33,241 nucleotides of DNA. Source: an uncultured Bdellovibrionales bacterium (lineage in GTDB: Bacteria; Bdellovibrionota; Bdellovibrionia; Bdellovibrionales; UBA1609). Location of the stretch: NCBI GenBank assembly GCA_938002015.1, contig CALLAU010000071.1, positions 1 through 33,241 of the forward strand, given 5' to 3'. The notes below the pieces were generated by a model that saw nothing but the letters and a program-made list of their open reading frames with translations, did not search any database and was not told the origin of the DNA. The position numbers and the translations under genes were made by a program. Each line of letters opens with the position of its first letter. Within the stretch, counting starts at the first letter, position 1. This document shows, in pieces, positions 7,532 to 16,330 of the stretch.

Positions 7532-8611
7532 ATGTCTTACTTGATTAGGTTTTTTGTATTTTGTGCTGGGGCTTTAGTCTCAACACAAGCTTTTACAGCT
7601 GAAATACATGATTTAGCTAAGGCATATGAACAAGCTATCTATGACTCACCAAAAGTAGCAAAACTTGTTTGTTCACAAGAAGTTCTATCTCATATTAGAT
7701 GGAATAACTTCTATAGACCAGCTGAGTTTTATAATCAGTATCAAAGTTTCAAACTTAAAAGAGAAGAGTATTTAGGTCATCTTTTAGACCTTGGCAAAAT
7801 GTTTGACAGAAATGTTAATAATGAGAGTAACTTTGCAGTACAAGTAGCAAGAGAAGGCTATCGTGATGCAGTTTTTGATAAGGCAGCTTATGATTCTTTA
7901 GCAGATACTTTTTCACTTAATATGATCCAAACACTACAATTACAATCTTATTATGCTTACTCACTTTTTAATTCTGAATCATTTAAATCAGTGTTTAGAG
8001 AATGCATTGATTTTTATGGCTATAATATAGAGGATATTTATAATAAAGTTTTAAATAGAGTAGAGCGAAATAATCATGGTGGTTACATTTTTGGACAAGG
8101 TGTAACACTTCTAACTGGTATCGGGGTGTTTGCAAAAGGGGCGTCATTACTTCCTAAAGGTGGGAAAGTTGCTTTGTACGGAGTATCAGCTGTAGCAGGT
8201 GGATATTTCGCATATGAGTTTATAAGTCCTGCACTGGCCATGATTAAAAAAATGGAAGATATTAAAGATGGGGAGCCTATAACTGATAGTATGGGCTTTA
8301 CTGATAGAAGGCTTTGGGCAGATACCTTTAATGAAGTAGTTGAATTAAAAGATCTTGTTGTTGAGTTTAATAATTTAGAAACAGAGGTTGAAAAGTCAAC
8401 AGTTCAAGAAAAGATCGATGCTGAAATAATAATTTTAAATGAAAAAAGAGATGTTTTAGAGTTTATTCTATCCAAATATTTAAACTTAAAAAATGTAGAA
8501 GGCAGTGAGCTAACTCAAGAACAAGAAAATGATATTTTGCTCCTTGAGTTTAGTTTGATTCTTATTCAAGAGTTCAGTCTTCAAGAAACTGTACAGGTGC
8601 AAAGTCAATGA
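7532..8611 (+). CDS. Exported protein with central membrane hairpin, unknown family
   Basis: A 359-aa protein, second gene of the operon, 29 bp after the first. Signal peptide 1-23 (FVFCAGALVSTQAFTA, cleavage after FTA) fixes the ATG at 7532, although the RBS is poor. A helical, Tyr/Phe-rich domain (24-185) with Cys at KLVCSQEV and RECIDFYG is followed by a Gly-rich hydrophobic hairpin at about 188-230 (GVTLLTGIGVFAKGA and VALYGVSAVAGGYFAYEFI). The C-terminal ~130 residues are a strongly acidic helical, probably coiled-coil tail. Its ATGA overlap with the next gene indicates coupled translation. I recognise no family. Confidence 0.75.
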   Translation: MSYLIRFFVFCAGALVSTQAFTAEIHDLAKAYEQAIYDSPKVAKLVCSQEVLSHIRWNNFYRPAEFYNQYQSFKLKREEYLGHLLDLGKMFDRNVNNESNFAVQVAREGYRDAVFDKAAYDSLADTFSLNMIQTLQLQSYYAYSLFNSESFKSVFRECIDFYGYNIEDIYNKVLNRVERNNHGGYIFGQGVTLLTGIGVFAKGASLLPKGGKVALYGVSAVAGGYFAYEFISPALAMIKKMEDIKDGEPITDSMGFTDRRLWADTFNEVVELKDLVVEFNNLETEVEKSTVQEKIDAEIIILNEKRDVLEFILSKYLNLKNVEGSELTQEQENDILLLEFSLILIQEFSLQETVQVQSQ

Positions 8612-10569
8612 GAAGTTACTTAATACTTTTGTTTCTTATTTTGTTTTATTTTAATGATATAAATGCGTTTGCAAACACATCAGGTCTTTACCACGATTTT
8701 AACGTAGAGCAATCTTGTGAAGATCAACGAATATATTTTGATCAGTCAGGACTTACTAACAACTATAAAGAGTTTGTAGGAAAAATTATTAATAAACTTG
8801 AAAGTGGTGGAGATTCTTGTTCAATGAGCATGACTCTTAATCTTCAGAGTTTTATAAGATTTTTAATTCTGGAAAATAAGTACCAGGATTACAATTTATT
8901 TTTCCAAGTGTTAGATGAAATCTATCTAAAAGAATATAGTCTTGAAATATCTCAAGGAAGAAGGTGTAGACTCCATAGTAATATAAACCAAGATAGCGTT
9001 GAAAGCTGTAGGTCTGATCATATAGTTGATATTGGGGTTTTAAGTAGCCGCGTGTGGTTTGACTTTTTTATTTCTAACTTAAGATCACAAAAATTTCAAA
9101 GCGATCTTTTCATTGCAGGCGCCTCTGGAGGAGGGGTGCTTATAACTGCTGGTGTCTTATTTAGATCACAACTAAAACGAGCTGGGGTAAGAGTTTTAAA
9201 AAGAGTTGTTGCAAAATTGAGGAATGTTTTTGGTAGAAATGCTGGTGTTGCTGTTAGAGGTACTGCTCTAGGAACAAGTTCTGGTGTTATAAACGATAAT
9301 TTAACTTCTTTTAGCGATGTAGAAATTAAAGAAAGAATGGAGTTGTTTCAAGCTCCACTTGATTTCATTTCTTTTGTTGAAGGAAATGAGTTTGAAGATA
9401 AGTTTGGATATCAAGGACCGACATTAGCAAATGATATGATAGATTTAGGAGTTGTTGTTGGAGCTGGAATTTTACCAGCAGTACTTGGTGAAATGGCAGT
9501 TTTAAAGCTTGCTGCTCTTGTACCTACACTTTCTTCAAGCCTTGGAGCTAGAATTGCAACACATGCAAAAGCTTTCTTAAGAAGTCCATTAGCTAAAATT
9601 ATTGGAGCTGTATTAGGTGGTGTTACAGTTGGAAAGTTTGTGCTTACAGAGTGGAATCGTTCACAATTAGAGAAAAAGATTGCTGAAATCAATGGATCAA
9701 TTACTGCACTTAAAGAAGAGATCACTACGGGAAATCCAAATCATATATCTACCTACCTTATGACTCAAGAACTTGTAAGTCTAACAGAAACACTAGCTCT
9801 TATTTATGCAGCACCAGTTCTAGCAAAACTAGAGTCAACTTATGCATATCATTCAACAAGTGCTATATGCCTTCCAATTCAGGCAAAAGTAATAGGTATG
9901 CCTATGCAGGAGTTAAGTGATATTTTCTTCAAAACTAGAAAACCTCGTTACACTAGAAGAGCTCAAACAGTAATGAGTGATCATCCTGAATCTTGGTATG
10001 TAGGTGTTAGAGAGCATATGAAAATATTAGCAAGCCAGAATAAAAATATTGAAGTTAGTAGCTTAAGAGATGTTAGGCCTTACGATCTTTATCAAGGGGA
10101 AGATGCTATGACAATTGCTTTTAAAGTTATTGTTGAAACACAGAATTTTATTGAATCGGTTGTTGGTCGCCCTGAATATCAAAGCCTGAAGTTTAGACTT
10201 TATGATGTAGCCGAGTATTTACTTCTTTATAAGTCTCCAGATGAATTTGTGAATAAACTAGAAACAGCAATTAGAACTAATATTATACAAAGCGAGAGGC
10301 ATGCTAATCCTATAATTAACTTCTATCATGCTTACACGTCAGCGACACCTCCATTTTTTAATGAAATTTCAGTATCTACATGGGACGAACACATCGAGAG
10401 TATGTCTTTTTACCAGACTGTTAAAAAGCAAGGGGAGCTAGGAGGCTACACATTTGGATGTGAGTATGCTGCTTTTCCTGCATTGTTTAACGATTTCTCA
10501 TTTCAAAAGAAAAAAATACCTTGTTCAGCTGCTAAAGCTGAAGAGTTTGAAACTTGCATACAAAGATAA
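8608..10569 (+). CDS. Large exported protein with several membrane segments, unknown family
   Basis: A 653-aa protein, third gene of the operon; its ATG overlaps the previous stop (ATGA). Signal peptide 1-22 (MRSYLILLFLILFYFNDINA). An N-terminal Cys-containing domain (QSCEDQR, GDSCSMS, RRCRLHS, ESCRSD) suggests disulfides in the periplasm. Hydrophobic segments are at about 167-186 (FIAGASGGGVLITAGVLF), 277-305 (DLGVVVGAGILPAVLGEMAVL) and 325-345 (LAKIIGAVLGGVTVGKFVL). A ~300-residue helical C-terminal domain ends in further Cys residues (GCEYAAF, IPCSAA, FETCIQR). No motif points to an enzyme. A nested inverted-repeat structure follows the stop. Confidence 0.75.
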   Translation: MRSYLILLFLILFYFNDINAFANTSGLYHDFNVEQSCEDQRIYFDQSGLTNNYKEFVGKIINKLESGGDSCSMSMTLNLQSFIRFLILENKYQDYNLFFQVLDEIYLKEYSLEISQGRRCRLHSNINQDSVESCRSDHIVDIGVLSSRVWFDFFISNLRSQKFQSDLFIAGASGGGVLITAGVLFRSQLKRAGVRVLKRVVAKLRNVFGRNAGVAVRGTALGTSSGVINDNLTSFSDVEIKERMELFQAPLDFISFVEGNEFEDKFGYQGPTLANDMIDLGVVVGAGILPAVLGEMAVLKLAALVPTLSSSLGARIATHAKAFLRSPLAKIIGAVLGGVTVGKFVLTEWNRSQLEKKIAEINGSITALKEEITTGNPNHISTYLMTQELVSLTETLALIYAAPVLAKLESTYAYHSTSAICLPIQAKVIGMPMQELSDIFFKTRKPRYTRRAQTVMSDHPESWYVGVREHMKILASQNKNIEVSSLRDVRPYDLYQGEDAMTIAFKVIVETQNFIESVVGRPEYQSLKFRLYDVAEYLLLYKSPDEFVNKLETAIRTNIIQSERHANPIINFYHAYTSATPPFFNEISVSTWDEHIESMSFYQTVKKQGELGGYTFGCEYAAFPALFNDFSFQKKKIPCSAAKAEEFETCIQR

Positions 10570-10580
10570 ACTCTTGTCTT

Positions 10581-10699
10581 AAAGCCTCACGCAACAATGT
10601 CATAACAATCAATTGTCTCAATATATTACTTGAGTATTGAGTTAAACTTCATAATTTGACATTGCTTTAGTGTTGCGTCCAAATAGACATAAGGGCTTT
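10581..10699 (+). other. Nested inverted-repeat structure between the left operon and the astacin gene
   Basis: Four complementary arms nest in order across the gap. AAAGCC (10581-10586) pairs with GGCTTT (10694-10699). ACGCAACA (10589-10596) pairs with TGTTGCGT (10671-10678). The partly overlapping CAATGTCA (10595-10602) pairs with TGACATTG (10657-10664). CTCAATA (10617-10623) pairs with TATTGAG (10635-10641). T-rich sequence follows the outer arm. It could be an elaborate terminator, a structured small RNA or 5' leader, or a small inverted-repeat element. TTGACA at 10656-10661 inside it is a possible -35 box for the astacin gene. Confidence 0.55.
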
Positions 10700-10737
10700 T
10701 TTGAGAATTAAAAGCTTGTGTTATTTGGGAAGGTTTT

Positions 10738-11622
10738 ATGAAAAAATTAATCTTATTTATATCAATAACTGTTTTGTTCTTGGCTTTTCAAAATTGTGGT
10801 GAACTTGATGTTGAGTTTGAAACATCTTCTTTTGAACTAAATAGTTTACGCCAGGATTTATCTGCAGACATGGATGGTATGGAAGAACTCCATGAAAATT
10901 TAAAACTATCTGGTGATATGATTGTTGATACAGATAATCTTGAAGAACCCCCCGAAGTAGGTTCTTTTGGTATGTCAGGGCTGCCTTCAACAGGGTATTA
11001 CAGGCCAAGGAAATGGGCTGGTGGGATCATGCCGGTTAAATTTGCTAGTAATATATCTACAAAAAAGAAAAAGTTTTTTATGAAGCAATGTAAAAAATGG
11101 GGAGAGCTTGCAAAGTTTAAATGTGTTTATAGAAAAAACCAGGAGCAGTATGTTTTTGTAACTAACAAAGAAGGCCTTGGTTGCTATTCAGATTTAGGAA
11201 GAGTGCATAAAGCAATTATACCTTATAATAGAATGAACCTTACTAATAACTGCTTTAAAAGGTCTGGAGTTGTAGCTCATGAAATTGGTCACGCGCTAGG
11301 TTTAATACACGAACATCAAAGGCCTGATAGAAATAAGTATGTTGAAGTACGTAAAGAGAATATGAAAGAAAGTGATAAAGGAGCTTACACTAAATATAAG
11401 TATAGTGAACTTCCCACAGATGAAACAAAACAGACAAGTTATGATTTTGAATCAATCATGCACTATGAAGCTTATGCTGGGACAAAGAACAACAAAAGAA
11501 CTATGGTCCCAAGGCCTGAATACCGCCACTTAAGAGATGATATGGGACCGATGTTTGTACCTGGAGCAGGCCCTACAACTAAAGATAAAAGAGTAGCTGC
11601 TCGTATATATGGCTATAAATAA
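10738..11622 (+). CDS. Astacin-family (M12A) zinc metalloprotease, lipoprotein
   Basis: A 294-aa secreted protease. The signal peptide MKKLILFISITVLFLAFQNC ends in a lipobox-like AFQNC (Cys20), so it is probably lipid-anchored. A propeptide-like acidic stretch (21-90) precedes the catalytic domain. The zinc motif HEIGHALGLIHEHQRPDR (about residues 181-198) is the astacin signature HExxHxxGxxHExxRxDR, and the Met-turn is FESIMHYEA (~238). Cys residues flanking the active site (KQCKKW, FKCVYR, LGCYSD, NNCFKRS) could give the astacin disulfides. An AAGG RBS precedes the ATG by 7 bases. In a predatory bacterium it would be a candidate prey-protein hydrolase (inference). Confidence 0.93.
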   Translation: MKKLILFISITVLFLAFQNCGELDVEFETSSFELNSLRQDLSADMDGMEELHENLKLSGDMIVDTDNLEEPPEVGSFGMSGLPSTGYYRPRKWAGGIMPVKFASNISTKKKKFFMKQCKKWGELAKFKCVYRKNQEQYVFVTNKEGLGCYSDLGRVHKAIIPYNRMNLTNNCFKRSGVVAHEIGHALGLIHEHQRPDRNKYVEVRKENMKESDKGAYTKYKYSELPTDETKQTSYDFESIMHYEAYAGTKNNKRTMVPRPEYRHLRDDMGPMFVPGAGPTTKDKRVAARIYGYK

Positions 11623-11642
11623 AAGGCCTTATTAAAAAAGTA

Positions 11643-11701
11643 TTGACGTAAACTTTAAATGCATACAAAATACATACATATTTTGAGGTATCATGTATGT
11701 A
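11643..11701 (+). promoter_or_regulatory. umuDC promoter with 9-bp inverted repeat over the start codon
   Basis: TTGACG (11643-11648) and CAAAAT (11666-11671) give a plausible -35/-10 with 17-bp spacing. TACATACAT (11671-11679) and ATGTATGTA (11693-11701) are perfect complements flanking the RBS (GAGG, 11685-11688) and covering the ATG at 11697. An SOS-type operator is expected here, but this repeat resembles neither the E. coli nor the Bacillus LexA box. Confidence 0.45.
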
Positions 11702-12083
11702 TTTGCCATTTTTTAGGTCATACGTTCAAGCTGGCTTTCCTAGCCCGGCTGACGATTATTTAGAAAACCCCATAGATCTTAATGAACTTCTTATTAAAAG
11801 GCCTACAGCGACCTTTTTAGTGCGAGCTAGAGGGGAGTCAATGAAAGATGATGGAATTTTTGAGGGGTCCTTGCTAGTTGTTGATCGATCTTTAAATATA
11901 AGAAACGGACTTCTTTGCATTGCCTCTATAAATGGAGACTTTACGGTAAAACGCTTTTTCGATCGAGGCTCATATATAGAGCTTTTGCCTGCGAATTCAA
12001 AGTTTAAACCCTTAAGAATTAAGACAACAGATGATTTTGAAATATGGGGCGTTGTAAGGGCTGTCATAAATCAAACACTATGA
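11697..12083 (+). CDS. umuD: UmuD-like translesion polymerase V subunit (S24 self-cleaving)
   Basis: A 128-aa S24 (LexA-like) autoprotease that, after RecA-stimulated self-cleavage, becomes the accessory subunit of DNA polymerase V. The cleavage site is the Ala-Gly in YVQAGFPSP near residue 12-13. The catalytic Ser is in [12 protein letters not shown] (~47) and the Lys in DFTVKRFF (~84), with the usual ~37-residue spacing. It lacks a LexA DNA-binding domain, so it is UmuD and not a repressor. The ATG at 11697 has GAGG 8 bases upstream; an out-of-frame ATG lies at 11693. It overlaps umuC by 4 bases (ATGA). Confidence 0.93.
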   Translation: MYLPFFRSYVQAGFPSPADDYLENPIDLNELLIKRPTATFLVRARGESMKDDGIFEGSLLVVDRSLNIRNGLLCIASINGDFTVKRFFDRGSYIELLPANSKFKPLRIKTTDDFEIWGVVRAVINQTL

Positions 12084-13339
12084 TTGCTTTAGTAGATTGT
12101 AATTCTTTTTATGTTTCCTGCGAAAGAGTTTTTGATCTTTCGGCTAGAAACAGGCCTGTTGTTGTATTGTCTAATAATGATGGGTGTGTGGTTTCCCTGT
12201 CAAAAGAAGCAAAAGATATTGGAATACCAATGGGTACCCCTTATTTTAAAGTTAAAAAGTTGATTAAAGAGAATAATGGAAAAGTATTTTCATCTAATTA
12301 CACACTTTATGGAGATCTTTCTTATCGTGTCATGGAGACTTTAAAAAGGTTTGCTCCAAAAATAGAGATTTATTCTATTGATGAAGCTTTTCTAAATTTA
12401 GAAGGTTTTAGAAAAGAGGAAGCTTTAAATTACATTAAAGAGATTAAAGCTGTTGTATATAAGGAAACAGGTATTCCTGTCTCTATAGGTCTAGCAAAAA
12501 CAAAAGTACTAGCAAAGCTTGCAAATATTGTTTCAAAGAAAAGTACAACTCATAAAGGAACTCTCTGTTTATTAGATGAAAAAGAAACTAATAAAATTTT
12601 ATCAACTTTCCCTGTATCTGATATATGGGGAATTGGCAGGAAAATGAATGTGAGACTTCATGAACTTAAGATTAGAAATGCATATGATTTTAAAACCTTT
12701 AAAAATGATAAACTTATTCTAAAGAAAATGACAAAGGTAGGCAAGGCAATACAAGATGAACTAAGGGGTGTTTCATGTATAGAACTAGAAGATATAAAAA
12801 AGAGAAAGAAGAATATTCTTTCTTCAAGATCTTTTGGGAAAAAAATCTCTAATAAGCAAGATATTAAAGAAGCTATTGCTTCACACGTAACAAGTGCAGC
12901 TGAAAAATTACGAAAGCAAAAATCAACTGCGCAGAGTATTCATATTTTTATAAAAACAAATAAGTTTAGTGATACAATGCAGACTTATGGTGCTAAGTCT
13001 TTTAGTTTCTTATCACCAACACAATCTACGTTTAAACTTGTTTCAAAGGCTTTAGACATGGTGGATGAAGTTTTTAGAGAGGGTTTTTTGTATTATAAAT
13101 GCGGAGTCTCCTTATCAGGTTTACACAATGAAGATGAATCACAGCATGACCTTTTTTCTTTTAACGATATTGATAAAGACCTTGAAATCATGAGATCAAT
13201 AGACTCTTTAAATAAGTACTATGGGTCTGAATGTATTAAGGTGGCTGCTTGTGGAACTAAAAAACACTGGCAAATGCTTTCACAAATGAAATCAAAAGCC
13301 TTTACTACTAGAGTTACAGAGCTCTTAGAAGTTTATTAA
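12080..13339 (+). CDS. umuC: UmuC-like Y-family DNA polymerase V catalytic subunit
   Basis: A 419-aa error-prone translesion DNA polymerase. I start it at ATG 12080 ([18 protein letters not shown]), where Y-family polymerases begin; the longer in-frame reading from 12044 lies inside umuD. The first metal-binding Asp is in [12 protein letters not shown], and the catalytic pair is in [11 protein letters not shown] (Asp/Glu about 101-102). The steric/finger segment is [15 protein letters not shown], and the helix-hairpin-helix region is around [14 protein letters not shown] little-finger domain and a UmuC-type tail ([17 protein letters not shown]) complete it. The ATGA overlap with umuD implies coupled translation. 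Probably SOS-induced. Confidence 0.95.
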   Translation: MIALVDCNSFYVSCERVFDLSARNRPVVVLSNNDGCVVSLSKEAKDIGIPMGTPYFKVKKLIKENNGKVFSSNYTLYGDLSYRVMETLKRFAPKIEIYSIDEAFLNLEGFRKEEALNYIKEIKAVVYKETGIPVSIGLAKTKVLAKLANIVSKKSTTHKGTLCLLDEKETNKILSTFPVSDIWGIGRKMNVRLHELKIRNAYDFKTFKNDKLILKKMTKVGKAIQDELRGVSCIELEDIKKRKKNILSSRSFGKKISNKQDIKEAIASHVTSAAEKLRKQKSTAQSIHIFIKTNKFSDTMQTYGAKSFSFLSPTQSTFKLVSKALDMVDEVFREGFLYYKCGVSLSGLHNEDESQHDLFSFNDIDKDLEIMRSIDSLNKYYGSECIKVAACGTKKHWQMLSQMKSKAFTTRVTELLEVY

Positions 13340-13503
13340 AGCAGAGCTTAGTTCTAAGGCTAAAGTCTCGGTGTAACATAATATTAGTACATATTTTTCA
13401 ATAAACTCACCCAACACATGCATATAACTAAGAAAATTTAAAAATTATTTTATTAAAAAAGTAAGCCGTCATACTTTCGTTCTTGAATCGGGGGAGAAGC
13501 GTT

Positions 13504-14850
13504 ATGGGGAAATACGTTAATTTTTTATTTGTTTACTCTTTAATCTTATTTAACTTACTTGTAGTAGCCGCTGTAGCTACTGTTGATTATGACTACATTA
13601 TACAAGGGGCTGGTCCAGCGGGTTTAAGTGCAGCTTTAGAGCTTAGAAATGCAGGTGCTAAAAACATACTTATAATTGAGAAAAGAGAACTTGGAGAAGG
13701 TAAGTTTAGAATATTTCCTGAAGGTGATCTTGAAGAATTTATTCCTACTAATCAAAACCAAAACCTATGGGCAACAAGAAAAAGAATAATTGCTTTTGAC
13801 AGGAAAGCTTTAGAAAGAATGAAAGAGCTTGGTGTACGTTTTCCATATAAATCAATTAAAGGTATGCATTTACATAGTGAAACTCAAGAATCAGTTTACT
13901 TTCCTTTAAAGGGCTTAAGAGCAGCTGCAATAAGAGCATATTTAGGTCGAGATTTTGTGGCTGCCTTATCAATTTCAGATCTAGAAAAAGGCTTACTAGA
14001 GAAAGCTTTTAAAGATCCACATATAGATTTCATGTTCGGAGCTGAAACAGATATTAAAAGGGATAGTGTATTAATTAACAATAGTGGCAATCAAAGACTT
14101 ATAACATACAAAAACCTTATTTTTGCAAGTGGGACAAGAGCTGAATTTGAAGAAATAGAAAAAGAACCACTTCTAGAAGAAACTCAATATTTTGTTGTTG
14201 GAAACTTCTATAGCCCAAGTTATCTAAGGTCTGCAAATGAGCAAGGTTATCACATAACACTAGATACAAACATAGACGGGCATAAGTTTTTTCAATTAGC
14301 ACTGGATGCAGGAGCAGAGTTTGTAACAGTCTATGCCAGTGACTCTAAGCCCATTCAAAACCAAAAAGAGGTTATTTTAAAAGTTGCAAAAAATTTAGGG
14401 ATCAGGGGTGATTTAAAAGGTGAAGTTCAAAACTTTACAAGCAGCCCAGCATCTAGCACAAGTCTTTATGATATTATTAAAACACCTCGCGGTGGCCATA
14501 TTATCTTAATAGGGGATGCTCTTTTTAGTCACGATCCTTTAACAGGTGCTGGAACAGCGATTGCCCTAAGAACCTCTCAAGTTTTAGGAGAATCTTTAGA
14601 TAGTAATAAGAATTTTAATATTACACAGTATAATAAGTCTCTAACAAAAATTGAAAAAGAATGGTCTTTTCTTTCAAGAAGATTTTCTAAAGTAAAAACC
14701 CATTTAAAGCTTCTAGGAAGACTCTTTCACAAAATGAGTTCATTTTTAAGTAAATCTCCAAATGAAGAAGATTTAAAAGTTTTAAATTATGATTATTTCC
14801 CACTTAAAACTTTGAATCAGCCTTTTATGTGCTCTACTATACTGAATTAA
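13504..14850 (+). CDS. FAD-dependent oxidoreductase with N-terminal membrane segment
   Basis: A 448-aa flavoprotein. The FAD-binding Rossmann motif YIIQGAGPAGLSAALELRNAG begins near residue 31, with the ribose-binding acid in ILIIEKRELGEG. The second FAD motif GHIILIGDALFSHDPLTGAGTAIAL is at about 330-355, typical of the geranylgeranyl reductase / PHBH-like monooxygenase group. A single hydrophobic helix (about 5-27, FLFVYSLILFNLLVVAAVA) sits directly before the Rossmann fold, so the enzyme is membrane-anchored or exported. Start ATG 13504 is preferred because GGGGGAGA lies just upstream; the in-frame TTG at 13483 would precede that RBS. Substrate unknown. A methyltransferase gene follows 22 bp later and is probably co-transcribed. 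Confidence 0.82.
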   Translation: MGKYVNFLFVYSLILFNLLVVAAVATVDYDYIIQGAGPAGLSAALELRNAGAKNILIIEKRELGEGKFRIFPEGDLEEFIPTNQNQNLWATRKRIIAFDRKALERMKELGVRFPYKSIKGMHLHSETQESVYFPLKGLRAAAIRAYLGRDFVAALSISDLEKGLLEKAFKDPHIDFMFGAETDIKRDSVLINNSGNQRLITYKNLIFASGTRAEFEEIEKEPLLEETQYFVVGNFYSPSYLRSANEQGYHITLDTNIDGHKFFQLALDAGAEFVTVYASDSKPIQNQKEVILKVAKNLGIRGDLKGEVQNFTSSPASSTSLYDIIKTPRGGHIILIGDALFSHDPLTGAGTAIALRTSQVLGESLDSNKNFNITQYNKSLTKIEKEWSFLSRRFSKVKTHLKLLGRLFHKMSSFLSKSPNEEDLKVLNYDYFPLKTLNQPFMCSTILN

Positions 14851-14872
14851 AAGTGTAGTATAAGGTTTAACT

Positions 14873-15520
14873 ATGTCATTTCGAAAACAGTTTGAATCTT
14901 TTATACAGCAAAATGATTTTAAATCAGCTGAGAGTCTTTTAGCTGAGGATATTTTTAGTGTTGAAGATATGATGGACGACTTAAGTGAGGAAGAAGCTTC
15001 TTTTTTAGAATCTCATTGGTCAGCTATTCAAACAGGGGAGCAAATAGTAACTCCAATTGAAGTTTTAACAAGAATCTCTTGCTATTTAAAATTTAAGCCA
15101 GATTCTAAACTCGTTGACCTTGGTAGTGGGCATGGTCACCCAGCTTTTATTTTCGGTCTGCTCAATCCTAGTTTAGAAATTATTGGTTATGAAATAGTTA
15201 AAGAAAAAGTTATTGGTGCCAGTAATACTGCAAAAAAACTTGAGCTTAAGAACGTAGAGTTTATCGAACAAGACCTATCTAATGAGTCTTTTAAACTGCA
15301 ACCTGCTGATTATTACTACCTTTATAATCCTGCAAATGAAGAAATTCTAGCTAGATTAGTTAAAAAAATCATTGAAATTTCAAAAACATCAGCAAATGAA
15401 ATCTGTGTAATATCAGCAGGGGGTAAAGATCTAGATTATTTGAGAGACTCTTCAGAATTTAGTGAAGACACTTCTTTAGAGCTGATAGGAATAAGTATTT
15501 TCTCATCTAAAAGTAACTAA
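14873..15520 (+). CDS. Class I SAM-dependent methyltransferase-like protein
   Basis: A 215-aa soluble protein. Motif I is KLVDLGSGHGHPAFIFG (about residue 80) and the acidic residue at the end of strand 2 is in IIGYEIVKEK, giving a DLGSG...GYE pattern like DOT1-type and other small protein methyltransferases. Motif II is around VEFIEQDLSNESF, followed by ADYYYLYNP. The N-terminal 75 residues are acidic and helical. Substrate is unknown; co-transcription with the FAD oxidoreductase (22-bp gap, AAGG RBS) suggests a shared modification pathway, which is inference. Confidence 0.75.
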   Translation: MSFRKQFESFIQQNDFKSAESLLAEDIFSVEDMMDDLSEEEASFLESHWSAIQTGEQIVTPIEVLTRISCYLKFKPDSKLVDLGSGHGHPAFIFGLLNPSLEIIGYEIVKEKVIGASNTAKKLELKNVEFIEQDLSNESFKLQPADYYYLYNPANEEILARLVKKIIEISKTSANEICVISAGGKDLDYLRDSSEFSEDTSLELIGISIFSSKSN

Positions 15521-15596
15521 ATTTTAAATTCATAAATCGGTTTGTGTAAAAACTTTTGACACCTGAGTATCTTAAATTCAAAACCATGAATATTTT

Positions 15597-15625
15597 TTGA
15601 GAACTAAAACTTTTTTGTTTATACT
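15597..15625 (+). promoter_or_regulatory. Promoter TTGAGA-N17-TATACT giving a leaderless mRNA
   Basis: -35 TTGAGA at 15597-15602 and -10 TATACT at 15620-15625 are separated by exactly 17 bp. The start ATG at 15632 is 7 bases past the -10, at the expected transcription start, and no Shine-Dalgarno sequence is present. The same two hexamers with the same spacing occur before the toxin-antitoxin pair at 21710-21738 on the - strand. Confidence 0.65.
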
Positions 15626-15631
15626 CCACTC

Positions 15632-16330
15632 ATGGCAATTATATCTAATATTAATTTTTTCCCTGAAGACAGCGCATCCTTTTCTACTTATTTAGAGCTT
15701 TGTTCTAAACTAGAAATTTTATGTAAAGCTCTGAATTTAAAAAGTATGAATCAGAATGAGGTAATTTCTAGATCAAAAGATAAATATTTGTCTTTGAATA
15801 AAAAAGACAGGAAATATATCTTGAATCATCTCAGTTTCTATAAAGAGCTTTATAGTAATATATTGGAAAAAAGCTTAGCTCAAGACAGCAAAAAACAACT
15901 ATGGATAGCACTAAGATTGTTAGAGTTAGTTCCTCCAAGTGATTTAATGAATGTTATCACTGATGACGATTGTGTAGAAATATATGACTCAGAGGGCATT
16001 CAGTGTTATAGAAACTTTACATTTGCTTCTAAAGTTTCATATTCTCTACCAGAGATTTTATTTGCACCCTGGAGCAACCTCTATACCAGAGATCCTGAGA
16101 TAACTGAATACATGTATACAGAAGCAGGGCAGGCTCTGACTACAGCTAAGACCTACTTTAAATCTGGAATAAAACCTCATGTGGTATATGAAGAGCAAAC
16201 AGAAAATCAACAAGAGTTTGATATTAGCTTTGGAATTGTCAGTCCTCTTTTTAGTAAGCAGGGACAGTCGGTCGCTTTTTTGGCTACCTCGAAACTTTCA
16301 CATCTTAGAGATCGAAAAAAGGACATCTAA
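15632..16330 (+). CDS. Unknown soluble protein preceding an XRE regulator
   Basis: A 232-aa protein with no signal peptide or membrane helix. The N-terminal half is helical and Lys-rich (LNKKDRKYILNHLSFYKELY). The C-terminal half is mixed alpha/beta with acidic segments (ITDDDCVEIYDSEGIQCYRNF, VVYEEQTENQQEFDISFG). I recognise no family. Its stop codon is directly followed by the ATG of the XRE-family gene, so the two form one transcript. A partner or ligand-sensing role for that regulator is inference. The mRNA is probably leaderless. Confidence 0.75.
   Translation: MAIISNINFFPEDSASFSTYLELCSKLEILCKALNLKSMNQNEVISRSKDKYLSLNKKDRKYILNHLSFYKELYSNILEKSLAQDSKKQLWIALRLLELVPPSDLMNVITDDDCVEIYDSEGIQCYRNFTFASKVSYSLPEILFAPWSNLYTRDPEITEYMYTEAGQALTTAKTYFKSGIKPHVVYEEQTENQQEFDISFGIVSPLFSKQGQSVAFLATSKLSHLRDRKKDI

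Noticed and set aside
9411..9725. 104-aa open frame on - inside the 653-aa gene
   Set aside because: Shadow of the hydrophobic coding region on the opposite strand.
12044..12079. N-terminal extension of UmuC
   Set aside because: Lies inside umuD; Y-family polymerases begin at [10 protein letters not shown] and the ATGA overlap supports 12080.
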